Both the position numbers and the translations under genes were made by a program. A stretch of 64,000 nt of DNA, from positions 1-64,000 of the forward strand of contig NZ_CP017661.1 in assembly GCF_016805985.1 (NCBI RefSeq), in the 5' to 3' direction. Of this stretch, positions 24,744 to 34,350 are shown piece after piece (the first letter of the stretch is position 1; the number at the start of each line of letters is the position of its first letter). The DNA comes from Microbacterium sp. JZ31 (GTDB taxonomy: Bacteria > Actinomycetota > Actinomycetes > Actinomycetales > Microbacteriaceae). The notes beneath the pieces were generated by a model that was given only the letters and a program-made list of their open reading frames with translations, was not told where the DNA came from and ran no database searches.

Positions 24744-26786
24744 GTGATCACCGGCGCCCCCGATCCGGGGATGGCAGGCCTCGCCGCGGGCGAAGGGTTC
24801 GCGCGGCTGTGCGCGGATCGCGGAGTGCTGTTCGGCGGCGACTACAACCCCGAGCAGTGGCCGCGCGAGACCTGGCGCGAGGACGTCGCGCTGATGAGGC
24901 GCGCCGGCGTGACGTTCGTCACGGTCGGGGTGTTCAGCTGGTCGACGCTCGAGCCCGAGCCGGGCACGCGCGAATGGGCCTGGCTCGACGAGGTGCTCGA
25001 CCTGCTGCACGAGCACGGCATCGCGGTGGATCTCGCCACGCCGACCGCGTCGCCGCCGCCCTGGCTCGGCATCCTGCACCCCGAGACGCTGCCGGTCGAC
25101 CGCGACGGCGTGCGCCTGGCGGCCGGATCGCGCAACCAGTTCGCACCCTCCGCGCGCGCCTACCGCGACGCCGCGCTGCGCATCGCGACCGACCTGGCCG
25201 AGCGCTACGCCGCGCATCCCGCCGTGCGGATGTGGCACGTCGGCAACGAGTTCGGGCAGATCGACTACGGCGACGAGGCGGCGCGCGCGTTCCGCGGATG
25301 GCTGCGGGAGCGGTACGGATCCATCGCGGCGCTCAACGAGGCCTGGGACACGCGCGTGTGGTCGCAGGGGTATCGCGACTTCGACGACATCCTGCCGCCC
25401 CGGCGCGCGCCGTATCTGCTGAACCCCGCGCAGACGCTCGACTTCCATCGCTTCACGTCCGACGAGCTGCGGGCGTGCTTCCGCGAGCAGCGCGACGCGA
25501 TCCGGCGATCCGGCGCGACGCAGCCGATCACCACCAACCTGATGGGCTTCTTCCCCCTCGTGGACGCCTGGTCGTGGGCGGAGGACCTCGACGTGATCGC
25601 CGACGACCAGTATCCGGATCCCGCGGCGCCCGACTCCCCGCAGCGGATCGCGCTGGTGCAGGACCTCGCGCGCTCGCTGGGCGACGGGCGTCCGTGGCTG
25701 CTCATGGAGCAGGCCGCGAGCGCGGTGTCGTGGCGCCCGCACAACCTTCCGAAGTCGCCCGGCCGGATGCGGCTCGATTCGCTGCAGGCCGTCGCGCGCG
25801 GGGCGGACGGCGTGTGCTTCTTCCAGTGGCGCCAGGCCCGGGCCGGCGCCGAGCGGTTCCACTCGGCGATGCTGCCGCACGCGGGCGCCGACACCGACGC
25901 CTTCCGCGGCGTCGAGCGGCTGGGGGCCGACCTCGCGCGGCTGCGGCCGGTCGTGGGCGGCCGCGTGGACGCCCGCGTCGCGATGCTGTTCGACTGGCAG
26001 GGCTGGTGGGCGGCGTCCGAGCCCGCGCGGCCGACCACCCGGCACGACACGATCGCGCAGCTGGAGCGCTGGCACGGCGCGCTGTGGCGACGGGGCGTCG
26101 CGACCGACATCGTGCGGCCGGGCGCCGACCTCAGCGGGTACGAGGTCGTGCTGGTGCCGCACAGCTACGTCATCGAGGACGACGCCGCCGACGAGCTGCG
26201 GCGCGCGGCCGCGGCGGGCGCGCGCATCGTGATCGGGCCGTTCAGCGGCGTCGCGGACGCGCACGGTGCGATCCTCACGGGCCGCTCGCCCGTCCCGCTG
26301 CGCGACCTGATCGGCGCGAGCGGGGAGGAGTGGGTCGGGCTGCCGGATGACGGCCTCGCGCTCGCCCTCCCGTCGGGCGAGCCGACGGGCCCGTCGACCG
26401 CGCGAGCCACGATCCTGGCCGAGCGGCTGCGGACGGACGGCGCCGAGGTGCTCGCGACGTTCGCCGAGGGCGACCTGGCCGGCCGTCCCGCCGTCACGCG
26501 GCATGGTGCCGTCTGGTACCTCGGCGCGGTCGTTTCCGAGGACGTGCTCGCGACGGTGCTCGACGAGGCGCTCGCGGGCGTGAGCGGCGCCGTGCCGCAC
26601 GTGCCGGAGGGGCTGGAGGCGGTGCGGCGCGGGGGCGCGCTGTTCCTGCTGAACCACGGCGAGAGCGCGGTCGATGTGGACGTTCCCGAGGGGTCGGAGG
26701 ACCTGCTGACGGGGCAGAGGACGAGCCGGCGCGCGAAGGTCGCGCCGGGCGAGGCGATGGTGCTGATCGAAAGGCGCAGGACGTGA
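24744..26786 (+). CDS. GH42 beta-galactosidase
   Basis: This 680-residue cytoplasmic glycosidase opens with GVLFGGDYNPEQWPRETW, the GH42 signature. The acid/base is Glu169 in HVGNEFG and the nucleophile is Glu322 in WLLMEQAAS. The A-domain TIM barrel is followed by a beta-galactosidase trimerisation domain (about 390-600) and a small C-terminal beta domain. It removes terminal beta-galactose or alpha-L-arabinopyranose, for example from xyloglucan side chains. It starts at GTG and its TGA overlaps the next GTG (GTGA), opening a four-gene overlapping glycosidase operon. Confidence 0.93.
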   Translation: MITGAPDPGMAGLAAGEGFARLCADRGVLFGGDYNPEQWPRETWREDVALMRRAGVTFVTVGVFSWSTLEPEPGTREWAWLDEVLDLLHEHGIAVDLATPTASPPPWLGILHPETLPVDRDGVRLAAGSRNQFAPSARAYRDAALRIATDLAERYAAHPAVRMWHVGNEFGQIDYGDEAARAFRGWLRERYGSIAALNEAWDTRVWSQGYRDFDDILPPRRAPYLLNPAQTLDFHRFTSDELRACFREQRDAIRRSGATQPITTNLMGFFPLVDAWSWAEDLDVIADDQYPDPAAPDSPQRIALVQDLARSLGDGRPWLLMEQAASAVSWRPHNLPKSPGRMRLDSLQAVARGADGVCFFQWRQARAGAERFHSAMLPHAGADTDAFRGVERLGADLARLRPVVGGRVDARVAMLFDWQGWWAASEPARPTTRHDTIAQLERWHGALWRRGVATDIVRPGADLSGYEVVLVPHSYVIEDDAADELRRAAAAGARIVIGPFSGVADAHGAILTGRSPVPLRDLIGASGEEWVGLPDDGLALALPSGEPTGPSTARATILAERLRTDGAEVLATFAEGDLAGRPAVTRHGAVWYLGAVVSEDVLATVLDEALAGVSGAVPHVPEGLEAVRRGGALFLLNHGESAVDVDVPEGSEDLLTGQRTSRRAKVAPGEAMVLIERRRT

Positions 26787-29137
26787 AGTTCACCGATGGG
26801 TACTGGCTGACGAGGCCGGGGATCACGCCGCTGTACGCGGTCGACGTCGACGACATCCGCGTCGACGAGGCGGCGGGCACGATGACGGTCTACGCGCCGA
26901 CGGCGCACATCCGGCATCGCGGCGACACCCTCAACCGCCCCATGCTGACGCTGACGTTCTCGGCTCCGCGTGAGGGCGTGATCCGGGTGCGCGTGCAGCG
27001 CCACGCCGGAGCCGTGCACCGCGGCCCCGACTTCGCGACCTTCGCCGAGGAGTCCTTCCGCCCGCAGGTCGCGGTCGACGAGGCGGCCGGCGTGCTGACG
27101 GCGGGAGACCTGCGCGTGCGCGTCGAGCGCGGCGGCTCGTGGCGGTTCGCGTTCGAGCAGCTCGACGCCGACGGCGGCAGCACCGTCCTGACGACGTCCC
27201 TGCCGCGCTCGGTCGGCCACATGACCGGATCGCCGGACGCGGATCGCTCGGGATCCGGCGGGGGCGGCCCCCGGACGTGGGTGCACCAGCAGCTCTCGAT
27301 CGAGCCGGGCGAGCGGGTCTACGGCCTGGGCGAGCGGTTCGGCGCGTTCGTGAAGAACGGCCAGGTCGTGGAGTCGTGGAACGCGGACGGCGGCACGTCG
27401 AGCGAGCAGGCCTACAAGAGCGTGCCGTTCTATCTGACGAGCCGCGGCTACGGCGTGTTCGTCGACGATCCCTCGAACGTGTCGTTCGAGGTCGGCTCCG
27501 AGGTCAACTCGCGCGTGCAGTTCTCGACCGAGGGGGAGACGCTCGACTACTACGTGATCGCGGGCCCGACCCCGAAGGACGTGCTGCGGCGCTACACCGC
27601 GCTGACGGGGCGGCCGGCGCGCGTGCCGGCATGGTCGTTCGGACTGTGGCTCACGACGTCGTTCACCGCGAGCTACGACGAGGCGACCGTGAACGAGTTC
27701 GTCGACGGGATGGCGGAGCGCGACATCCCGCTCAGCGTGTTCCACTTCGACTGCTTCTGGATGCGCGAGTACCAGTGGACCGACTTCACGTGGGACGAGC
27801 GCGCGTTCCCGGACCCGGCGGGCCAGCTGTCGCGGCTGCACGAGCGCGGCCTGCACGTGTCGGCGTGGATCAACCCGTACATCGCCCAGCGCTCGGCGCT
27901 GTTCGCGGAGGCGGCGGAGAAGGGCTACCTGCTCCGGCGCACGGACGGCGGCGTCTGGCAGTGGGACATGTGGCAGGCGGGCATGGGCCTCGTCGACTTC
28001 ACCAACCCCGAGGCGACCGAGTGGTACGTCGAGCACCTCGCCCGGCTGATGGACCAGGGCGTCGACACCTTCAAGACCGACTTCGGCGAGCGGATCCCGG
28101 CCGAGGGCGTCGCGTGGCACGACGGCTCGGATCCGGTGCGCATGCACAACTACTACCCGCGGCTGTACAACGCGGCCGTGTTCCGCGCGCTCGAGAAGCA
28201 CCGCGGCGCGGGCGAGGCCGTGCTCTTCGCGCGTTCGGCGACGGCGGGGTGTCAGCAGTTCCCCGTGCACTGGGGCGGCGACTGCGACTCGACGTTCGCG
28301 TCCATGGCCGAGTCGCTGCGCGGCGGCCTGTCGCTCGCGCTGTCCGGCTTCGGGTACTGGAGCCACGACATCGGCGGCTTCGAGGGGACCCCCGACCCCG
28401 CCGTGTTCAAGCGCTGGCTCGCGTTCGGCCTGCTGTCGTCGCACTCGCGCCTGCACGGCTCCGACTCCGTGCGGGTGCCGTGGGCGTTCGACGAAGAGGC
28501 CGTCGACGTCGCGCGCCGGTTCACAAAGCTCAAGCTCACGCTCATGCCGTATCTCGCGGCGGTGGCCGAGCAGGCGCACGAGGGCACGCCCATGATGCGG
28601 CCCATGGTGCTGGAGTTCCCCGGCGACCGCAGCGGCTTCGACGCCGACGGGCAGTACATGCTCGGCGACGCGCTGCTCGTCGCGCCCGTGTTCACCGAGA
28701 CGGGAGCGGTCGAGTACTACCTGCCCGAGGGCGACTGGACGTCCCTGCTCGACGGCTCGGTCGCGGCCGGGCGCCGCTGGCTCGCGGAGACGCACGGCTT
28801 CGACTCGGTGCCGCTGCGCGTGCGACCCGGCACGGTCCTGCCGATCGGCGCGCGCGACGACCGGCCCGACTACGACTGGGCCGACGGCGTCACGCTGACG
28901 TGCTTCGAGCTGGCCGACGGCCACGACGGCGTCACCACGGTGCCCGGCTTCGACGGGGCGGCGCCGACCACGTTCCGCGTGCGCCGCGAGGGCGCGGAGA
29001 TCATCGCGTCGAGCGAGGACGCGCGGGCCGGATGGGCGCTGCGCGCGGGCGACCGGATCGCGCGTGCCGACGGCGCGGAGGAGATCCGGATCACGGTGGC
29101 GCAGGGCGCCCGGGAGCGCGCGGGGGAGCACGCATGA
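26783..29137 (+). CDS. yicI: GH31 alpha-xylosidase (YicI-like)
   Basis: This 784-residue GH31 enzyme has the segment HFDCFWMREYQWTDFTWD, characteristic of YicI-type alpha-xylosidases (the Cys-Phe pair separates them from alpha-glucosidases). The nucleophile is Asp433 in TFKTDFGERIP and the acid/base is Asp500 in HWGGDCDST. It releases alpha-1,6-xylose from isoprimeverose-type xyloglucan ends. The GTG start overlaps the GH42 stop and its stop overlaps the GH3 start. Confidence 0.93.
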   Translation: MKFTDGYWLTRPGITPLYAVDVDDIRVDEAAGTMTVYAPTAHIRHRGDTLNRPMLTLTFSAPREGVIRVRVQRHAGAVHRGPDFATFAEESFRPQVAVDEAAGVLTAGDLRVRVERGGSWRFAFEQLDADGGSTVLTTSLPRSVGHMTGSPDADRSGSGGGGPRTWVHQQLSIEPGERVYGLGERFGAFVKNGQVVESWNADGGTSSEQAYKSVPFYLTSRGYGVFVDDPSNVSFEVGSEVNSRVQFSTEGETLDYYVIAGPTPKDVLRRYTALTGRPARVPAWSFGLWLTTSFTASYDEATVNEFVDGMAERDIPLSVFHFDCFWMREYQWTDFTWDERAFPDPAGQLSRLHERGLHVSAWINPYIAQRSALFAEAAEKGYLLRRTDGGVWQWDMWQAGMGLVDFTNPEATEWYVEHLARLMDQGVDTFKTDFGERIPAEGVAWHDGSDPVRMHNYYPRLYNAAVFRALEKHRGAGEAVLFARSATAGCQQFPVHWGGDCDSTFASMAESLRGGLSLALSGFGYWSHDIGGFEGTPDPAVFKRWLAFGLLSSHSRLHGSDSVRVPWAFDEEAVDVARRFTKLKLTLMPYLAAVAEQAHEGTPMMRPMVLEFPGDRSGFDADGQYMLGDALLVAPVFTETGAVEYYLPEGDWTSLLDGSVAAGRRWLAETHGFDSVPLRVRPGTVLPIGARDDRPDYDWADGVTLTCFELADGHDGVTTVPGFDGAAPTTFRVRREGAEIIASSEDARAGWALRAGDRIARADGAEEIRITVAQGARERAGEHA

Positions 29138-31617
29138 AGATCGTCGACTACCGCCGCACCGACCTGCCGCCCGCGGCACGCGCGCGCGACCTGCTCGGGC
29201 GCCTGACGCTCGACGAGCGCATCGCGATGCTGCACCAGGTGACGCCCGCCATCGAGCGGCTCGGGGTCGGGAGGTTCCAGACCGGGTGCGAGGCGCTGCA
29301 CGGCGTCGCCTGGCTCGGCACCGCGACGGTGTTCCCGCAGCCCGTCGGCCTCGCCGCGACCTGGGACACCGAGGCGATCGAGGCCGTCGGCGCGGTCGCC
29401 TCGACCGAGGTGCGCGCCAAGCGCGCGGCGGATCCGGCCGTCAGCCTGAACGTGTGGGCGCCCGTCGTCAACACGCTGCGGCACCCGGCGTGGGGACGTA
29501 ACGAGGAGGGGTACGCGGAGGATCCGCACCTCACGGGGCACTTCGGCGCCGCGTACTCGCGCGGGCTGCGCGGACGCGATCCGCGGGTGTGGCGCACCGT
29601 GCCGGCTCTCAAGCACTTCCTCGGCTACAGCAACGAGACGGATCGCTCCGTGACGTCGTCCGAGCTGTCCCCGCGCACGCTGCACGAGGAGGAGCTGCCG
29701 GCGTTCCGCCCCGCGATCGAGGAGGGCGTCGGCGGCGGACTGATGCTCGCGTACAACCGTGTCAACGGCGCCCCGGCGCACACGCAGCCCGAGCTCGTCG
29801 CCGAGGCGCGGTCCTGGAGCGACGAGTCGATCGCCGTGGTGTCGGATGCGCACGCCCCGACGCTTCTCGTGACGCTGCAGCGGGCGCAGCCCGACAGGGT
29901 CCGGGCGACGGCCGCGCTCATCCGCGCGGGGCTCGACTCGTTCACGGACGGCGACGCCGACTCGCAGCCGACGATCGACGCCGTGCGCGACGCGCTCGCG
30001 CAGGGGCTGCTCACCGAGGATGACGTCGACCGCGCGGTGCTGCGCCTGCTCGAGCTGCGCATCCGCACGGGAGAGTTCGACGGCACGGAGGATCCGTACG
30101 CCGCGATCGGCGCCGACGCGATCGACCGGCCGGAGTCCCGCGCGCTCGCGCGGGACGTGGTGGCCAAGTCGGTCGTCGTGCTGCGCAACGACGCGGGGAT
30201 GCTGCCCTTCTCGCCGCCGCAGCGCATCGCGGTGATCGGGCCGCTCGCGGACGCCGTGCTGACCGACTGGTACGCCGGCACGCCGCCGTACGCGGTGGGC
30301 ATCGCGGCGGGCCTCGCCGAGCGCTACGCCGGCGCGCGGGTGGACGTCGTCACGGGGGCCGACACGATCGCGCTGCGGGCGGGACGGTACGTGCGCTCCG
30401 ACGCGGAAGGAACCGTCGTGGTCGCCGACGCGGAGGAGGCCGGTCCGGACGCGCTGTTCGACGTGACCGACTGGGGCGACGGCATCCTGACGCTGCGCTC
30501 GCACGCGAGCGGCCGGCTGCTGACCGGCGGCGCGTTCCCGATGCGCGCCGACGCCGAGCGCGTGGGCGGCTGGGTCGCGCAGGAGAGCTTCCGCCGCCTC
30601 GAGCACGAGGACGGCACGTGGTCACTGCTGCACCTCGGGTCGGGACGGTGGCTGCGCGCGCTGCGCGAGGTCGGCCTGCTCGTCGCCGACGCCGTCACGC
30701 CCGAGACCGCCGAGCGGTTCGCGGTGGAGGTCGTGCGGACGGGTGTCGATGCCGCGGCGGAGGCCGCGGCGGAGGCGGACGTCGTGATCGTCGCGGTCGG
30801 CAACGACCCGCATCTCGCGGGTCGCGAGACCGAGGACCGCCCGCACATCCGGCTCCCCGAGTCGGCCGCGGGCCTGTGGCGCGCGGTGCGCGCGGCGAAC
30901 GACCGCAGCGTCCTCACGATCGTGTCGAGCTATCCCTACGTGCTGGGCGTCGACGCCGAGACCGTCGTGTGGTCGAGTCACGGCGGCCAGGAGCTCGGCC
31001 GCGGCATCGCGGATGTGCTCTCAGGCGACCGCGAGCCGTACGGGCGTCTCGCGCAGTCGTGGCCCGCGACGCCCGAGCAGGCGGGCGATCTGTTCGACTA
31101 CGACACGCTGCGTCAGCGGGCGACCTATCGCCACCAGCCCGAGCCCTACGCGTTCGCGTTCGGACACGGGCTGACGTACACGACCGTCGCGTACGAGGAC
31201 GTGACGCTGTCCGCCGAGCGCACGCCGGCGCCCGATCCGACGCATCGGCACCCGGCGCTCACGCCGCGCGCGGACGAGCGCGTCGTCGAGGCTTGGGTGC
31301 GCGTGCGGAACGCGGGATCGCGCGCCGCGGAGGAGCTCGTGCAGGTGTACGCGCTGCGCTCCGACCACGACGCGCCGCGTCGGCTGCTGCTCGCCTACGA
31401 GCGCGTGCGCCTGGAGCCGGGCGAGACCCGCGACGTCGCGCTGCCCTTCGCGGTCGAGCGCCTCGCGACGTGGGACCCGTCGGTGCGGCTGGACGGCTCG
31501 CCGCAGGACTGGCTGCACGAGGGCGTGCTGCGCGTGCGACCGGGCTCGTACCGGATCGCCGCCGGTCCCTCCTCCCAGGATCTCCCGGTCGAGACGACGC
31601 TGGACGTGCACGCATGA
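29134..31617 (+). CDS. GH3 beta-glucosidase/beta-xylosidase with an inserted beta-domain
   Basis: This 827-residue GH3 enzyme has the N-terminal barrel (VWAPVVNTLRHPAWGRNEEGYAEDP in part; ALKHFLGYS) with nucleophile Asp238 in VVSDAHAP. Its (alpha/beta)6 sandwich (VVLRNDAGMLPF; WSSHGGQELG) and fibronectin-type-III C-terminal domain (FGHGLTYTT onward) are present. Between the halves of the second domain, residues about 410-520 form an extra beta-rich segment (LRSHASGRLLTGG, WVAQESFRRLEHEDG) that looks fascin- or lectin-like. Preference for beta-xylose or beta-glucose is not certain. The ATG overlaps the GH31 stop (ATGA). Confidence 0.92.
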   Translation: MKIVDYRRTDLPPAARARDLLGRLTLDERIAMLHQVTPAIERLGVGRFQTGCEALHGVAWLGTATVFPQPVGLAATWDTEAIEAVGAVASTEVRAKRAADPAVSLNVWAPVVNTLRHPAWGRNEEGYAEDPHLTGHFGAAYSRGLRGRDPRVWRTVPALKHFLGYSNETDRSVTSSELSPRTLHEEELPAFRPAIEEGVGGGLMLAYNRVNGAPAHTQPELVAEARSWSDESIAVVSDAHAPTLLVTLQRAQPDRVRATAALIRAGLDSFTDGDADSQPTIDAVRDALAQGLLTEDDVDRAVLRLLELRIRTGEFDGTEDPYAAIGADAIDRPESRALARDVVAKSVVVLRNDAGMLPFSPPQRIAVIGPLADAVLTDWYAGTPPYAVGIAAGLAERYAGARVDVVTGADTIALRAGRYVRSDAEGTVVVADAEEAGPDALFDVTDWGDGILTLRSHASGRLLTGGAFPMRADAERVGGWVAQESFRRLEHEDGTWSLLHLGSGRWLRALREVGLLVADAVTPETAERFAVEVVRTGVDAAAEAAAEADVVIVAVGNDPHLAGRETEDRPHIRLPESAAGLWRAVRAANDRSVLTIVSSYPYVLGVDAETVVWSSHGGQELGRGIADVLSGDREPYGRLAQSWPATPEQAGDLFDYDTLRQRATYRHQPEPYAFAFGHGLTYTTVAYEDVTLSAERTPAPDPTHRHPALTPRADERVVEAWVRVRNAGSRAAEELVQVYALRSDHDAPRRLLLAYERVRLEPGETRDVALPFAVERLATWDPSVRLDGSPQDWLHEGVLRVRPGSYRIAAGPSSQDLPVETTLDVHA

Positions 31618-33032
31618 CGACGGCGGAGTTCGCCCCCGTGGTGCCGGGCTTCCATCCCGACCCGAGCGTGTGCCGCGTGGGCGACGACTACTACCTCGCC
31701 CACTCGACGTTCGAGTACGTGCCGGGGGTGCCGATCCGGCACTCGCGCGACCTCGTCACGTGGACGCTCGTCGGCCACGTCCTGACGCGCGACGCGCAGT
31801 TCCCCGCGGCGCGGTCGCGCGCGAGCGGCGGCATCTACGCCCCGACGCTGCGGCACCACGACGGGCGGTTCTGGCTGATCGTCACCGACGTGGGCGACGG
31901 CGGCGGGCAGCGGCTGTTCCACGCGCCCGCCGCCGAGGGGCCGTGGTCGGACGCGATCGTCCTGCGCGGACTGGACGGCATCGATCCGGACCTCGCCTGG
32001 ACCGAGGACGGGACGTGCCTCGTGTCGTACTGCAGCTGGGCGGACGGCGGATCGGCGATCTGGCAGGCCGCGATCGATCCGCTGGCGGGGCTCGTGCTCG
32101 ACGAGCCGCGGGTCATCTGGCGCGGCTCGCCCGACATGGGTCACACCGAGGGGCCGCACCTGTACCGGCGCGGCGACTGGTGGTACCTCGTCACGGCCGA
32201 GGGCGGCACCGAGCGGGGCCACGGCATCTCGGCCGTGCGCTCGCGCGACCCGCGCGGCCCGTTCGAGGCGCCGCCGAGCAACCCGATCTACACGCACCGC
32301 AGCACCGAGCACCCGGTGCAGAACGTGGGGCACGCCGACCTCGTCGAGCGGGTGGACGGCAGCTGGGCCGCCGTCCACCTCGGCGTGCGCACGGCCGGCT
32401 ACACGCCGAGCTTCCACGTGAACGGGCGCGAGACGTTCCTCGCCGAGGTCGACTGGCGGGACGACTGGCCCGTCATCCGGCCCTCCGACGCCGAGGTGCC
32501 ACCCGTGACGGGCTTCGTCGACCGTTTCGACGCGCTCGGGCCGCGGTGGGTGTCGCCCGGCGCGTGGCCCGAGCGCTTCGCGCGCGCCGGCGCCGACGGC
32601 CTGGAGGTCGAGGCGGCCGAGGGCTCGGGCGTCTACGCGCGCGTCGAGGCCCTCTCCTGGGAGGCGCGCGTCGAGATCGAGACGCCCGACGCCGTCGCGC
32701 ACGTCGAGGTGCGGCTGGACGACCGCCATCGCGTGGGCGTGCGGCGGGACGGCTCGCGCGCGACGGCGACCTGGACCGTCGGCGGCGTCGACGTCGTGCT
32801 CGGCGAGGCGGATGACCCGGACGGCATCGTCTGGATCGACTCGGTCCCCTCCGAGACGGCGGGCCCGGACGACCTCGTGCTGGCGGTCGGGGCGGATCGC
32901 CGAGCGCTCGGACGCATCGACGGCCGCTACCTCTCGACGGAGGTCGCGACGGGCTTCACGGGGCGCGTGCTCGGCATCCGGGTCGAGCGCGGCGCCGCGC
33001 GCGTGCGGGAGGTGCGCTTCGCGCCGCGCTGA
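31614..33032 (+). CDS. GH43 beta-xylosidase/alpha-L-arabinofuranosidase
   Basis: This 472-residue protein has an N-terminal five-bladed propeller with catalytic base Asp16 in PGFHPDPSVCRVGDDYYL, the pKa-modulating Asp in GIDPDLAW and the acid Glu in MGHTEGPHLYR. A C-terminal beta-sandwich (about residues 300-472) follows, as in GH43 subfamily 11/12-type enzymes. It trims xylose or arabinose from short oligosaccharides. No signal peptide is seen, so it acts in the cytoplasm after import. It is the last gene of the operon, overlapping the GH3 stop. Confidence 0.92.
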   Translation: MTTAEFAPVVPGFHPDPSVCRVGDDYYLAHSTFEYVPGVPIRHSRDLVTWTLVGHVLTRDAQFPAARSRASGGIYAPTLRHHDGRFWLIVTDVGDGGGQRLFHAPAAEGPWSDAIVLRGLDGIDPDLAWTEDGTCLVSYCSWADGGSAIWQAAIDPLAGLVLDEPRVIWRGSPDMGHTEGPHLYRRGDWWYLVTAEGGTERGHGISAVRSRDPRGPFEAPPSNPIYTHRSTEHPVQNVGHADLVERVDGSWAAVHLGVRTAGYTPSFHVNGRETFLAEVDWRDDWPVIRPSDAEVPPVTGFVDRFDALGPRWVSPGAWPERFARAGADGLEVEAAEGSGVYARVEALSWEARVEIETPDAVAHVEVRLDDRHRVGVRRDGSRATATWTVGGVDVVLGEADDPDGIVWIDSVPSETAGPDDLVLAVGADRRALGRIDGRYLSTEVATGFTGRVLGIRVERGAARVREVRFAPR

Positions 33033-33039
33033 GCCGGAA

Positions 33040-33069
33040 GGCCGCGGCCGGGGTCCGCTGTCCGCGGCC
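33040..33069 (+). terminator. Hairpin terminator after the glycosidase operon
   Basis: GGCCGCGG (33040-33047) pairs perfectly with CCGCGGCC (33062-33069) around a 14-base loop, 8 bp after the GH43 stop. There is no T-tract. It is a plausible end of the GH42-GH31-GH3-GH43 transcript. Confidence 0.5.
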
Positions 33070-33137
33070 GATCGGTGGGCCGCGGCGCCGCGGTGCCCGT
33101 TGCCATCCGTCGGGGAATCGAGTGCGAGACTTCAGCC

Positions 33138-34307
33138 GTGAAGACGCAGGAGCACGCTGAATCGCTCGGAACAGAGCGTCGATCGGTCGTCGCCCGGATC
33201 GGATGGATGGCGTACGCGGTGGCGGGTGTTCTCGCCGTCATCGCGGCCGACCTTCTGCATCGCGCGCTGGCGTGGCGCGGTTCGCCCGAGGTCTGGCACG
33301 CGATCGAGCCCTGGGTGCCGACGATCATCCCCGCCCACGCGGACTACACCGTCGCGCCGTGGCCCGCGATGATCTGGCTCGCGCTGCTCTTCACCGTCGG
33401 ATTCGCACTCGCGGCAGTCTCGGTGTTCGTTCTCCGCATCCGGCCGAGTCACCGCCGGTGGGTTCGCGCGCTCGTGCTGTGGGGCGGCGTCGTGATCGTC
33501 GGCGTGGGCGTCGCCGGCGTCGCTCAGCTGGGGGAGTGGCTGCTCTGGACGGAGAGCTTCGGTGGTGCGGGCGGATCTTTCCTGCGGACCTTCACGGTGC
33601 CCGCGCTGTGGGAGGCGGCGCGATGGGGCCTGCTCTGGGGCTGGATCCCCGCCGTCGTCGCCGTCGCACTGAGTGGGGTGCCGAGTCCGCGCCCGCGGGC
33701 TCGCGGCGTGCTCATCCTGTGCGTGGGACTGGTGGTCGCCGCTGCCGTCGCCGCGACATGTCTCGCGGCGGCGACGCGTGGGGCGGCGCAGTCTGCGAGC
33801 ACCGAGGTGGCCCAGCCGGAGCCCACGGAGCCGTCCGCGCCGCCCGCTCCCACCGATCCGCCCTCGGAGGTCGCGTCGAGCGCCGCTCCGGACTTCCCGG
33901 GACGCTGCTCGGAAGACGACGTCGTGGTGTCGATCGCCGGCTCGGACGCCGCCACGGGGACGCGCTATCTCGCGTTCGAGGTGCGCAACGTCTCGTCCGC
34001 GGCGTGCGACGTGAACGGCCTCCCCGACCTTGCGTTCGCCTCTCCGGAGGGCAATGCGATCCGTCCGCTGATCGAGCCGCGGGAACACTCGTCGGTCGGT
34101 GAGTCGATCGGGCCGGACGCCGTGACCCTCGAGCCCGGCGGCAGCGCGCGGGCCGATCTCGTGTGGCGAGCGCCGACGGGAAGGTTCAGCGAGCTCACGG
34201 TGCTCATGGCGCAGTGGCCGGGCGCTCAGCGGACGACCGCGACCGAGATGCTCGACGTCGTCGACGGCGGTGAGATGACCCTGACGCCCTGGTACGTCGG
34301 GGAGTGA
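33138..34307 (+). CDS. Membrane protein with extracytoplasmic DUF4232 domain
   Basis: This 389-residue protein has four hydrophobic helices in the first 220 residues (AYAVAGVLAVIAADLL; WLALLFTVGFALAAVSVFVL; ALVLWGGVVIVGVGVAGVAQ; VLILCVGLVVAAAVAATCLA). A Pro/Glu/Thr linker follows, and then a DUF4232 domain (CSEDDVVVSIAGSDAATGTRY; a CDVNGLPDLAF cysteine pair; LEPGGSARADLVW). DUF4232 domains occur in actinobacterial surface lipoproteins of unknown function. I prefer GTG 33138 because it directly precedes the conserved part; GTG 33075 is possible. Confidence 0.75.
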   Translation: MKTQEHAESLGTERRSVVARIGWMAYAVAGVLAVIAADLLHRALAWRGSPEVWHAIEPWVPTIIPAHADYTVAPWPAMIWLALLFTVGFALAAVSVFVLRIRPSHRRWVRALVLWGGVVIVGVGVAGVAQLGEWLLWTESFGGAGGSFLRTFTVPALWEAARWGLLWGWIPAVVAVALSGVPSPRPRARGVLILCVGLVVAAAVAATCLAAATRGAAQSASTEVAQPEPTEPSAPPAPTDPPSEVASSAAPDFPGRCSEDDVVVSIAGSDAATGTRYLAFEVRNVSSAACDVNGLPDLAFASPEGNAIRPLIEPREHSSVGESIGPDAVTLEPGGSARADLVWRAPTGRFSELTVLMAQWPGAQRTTATEMLDVVDGGEMTLTPWYVGE

Positions 34308-34350
34308 GCGGCCAACGGCTCCGCTCGACGACGCGCCGGCGCCCGTTCGC

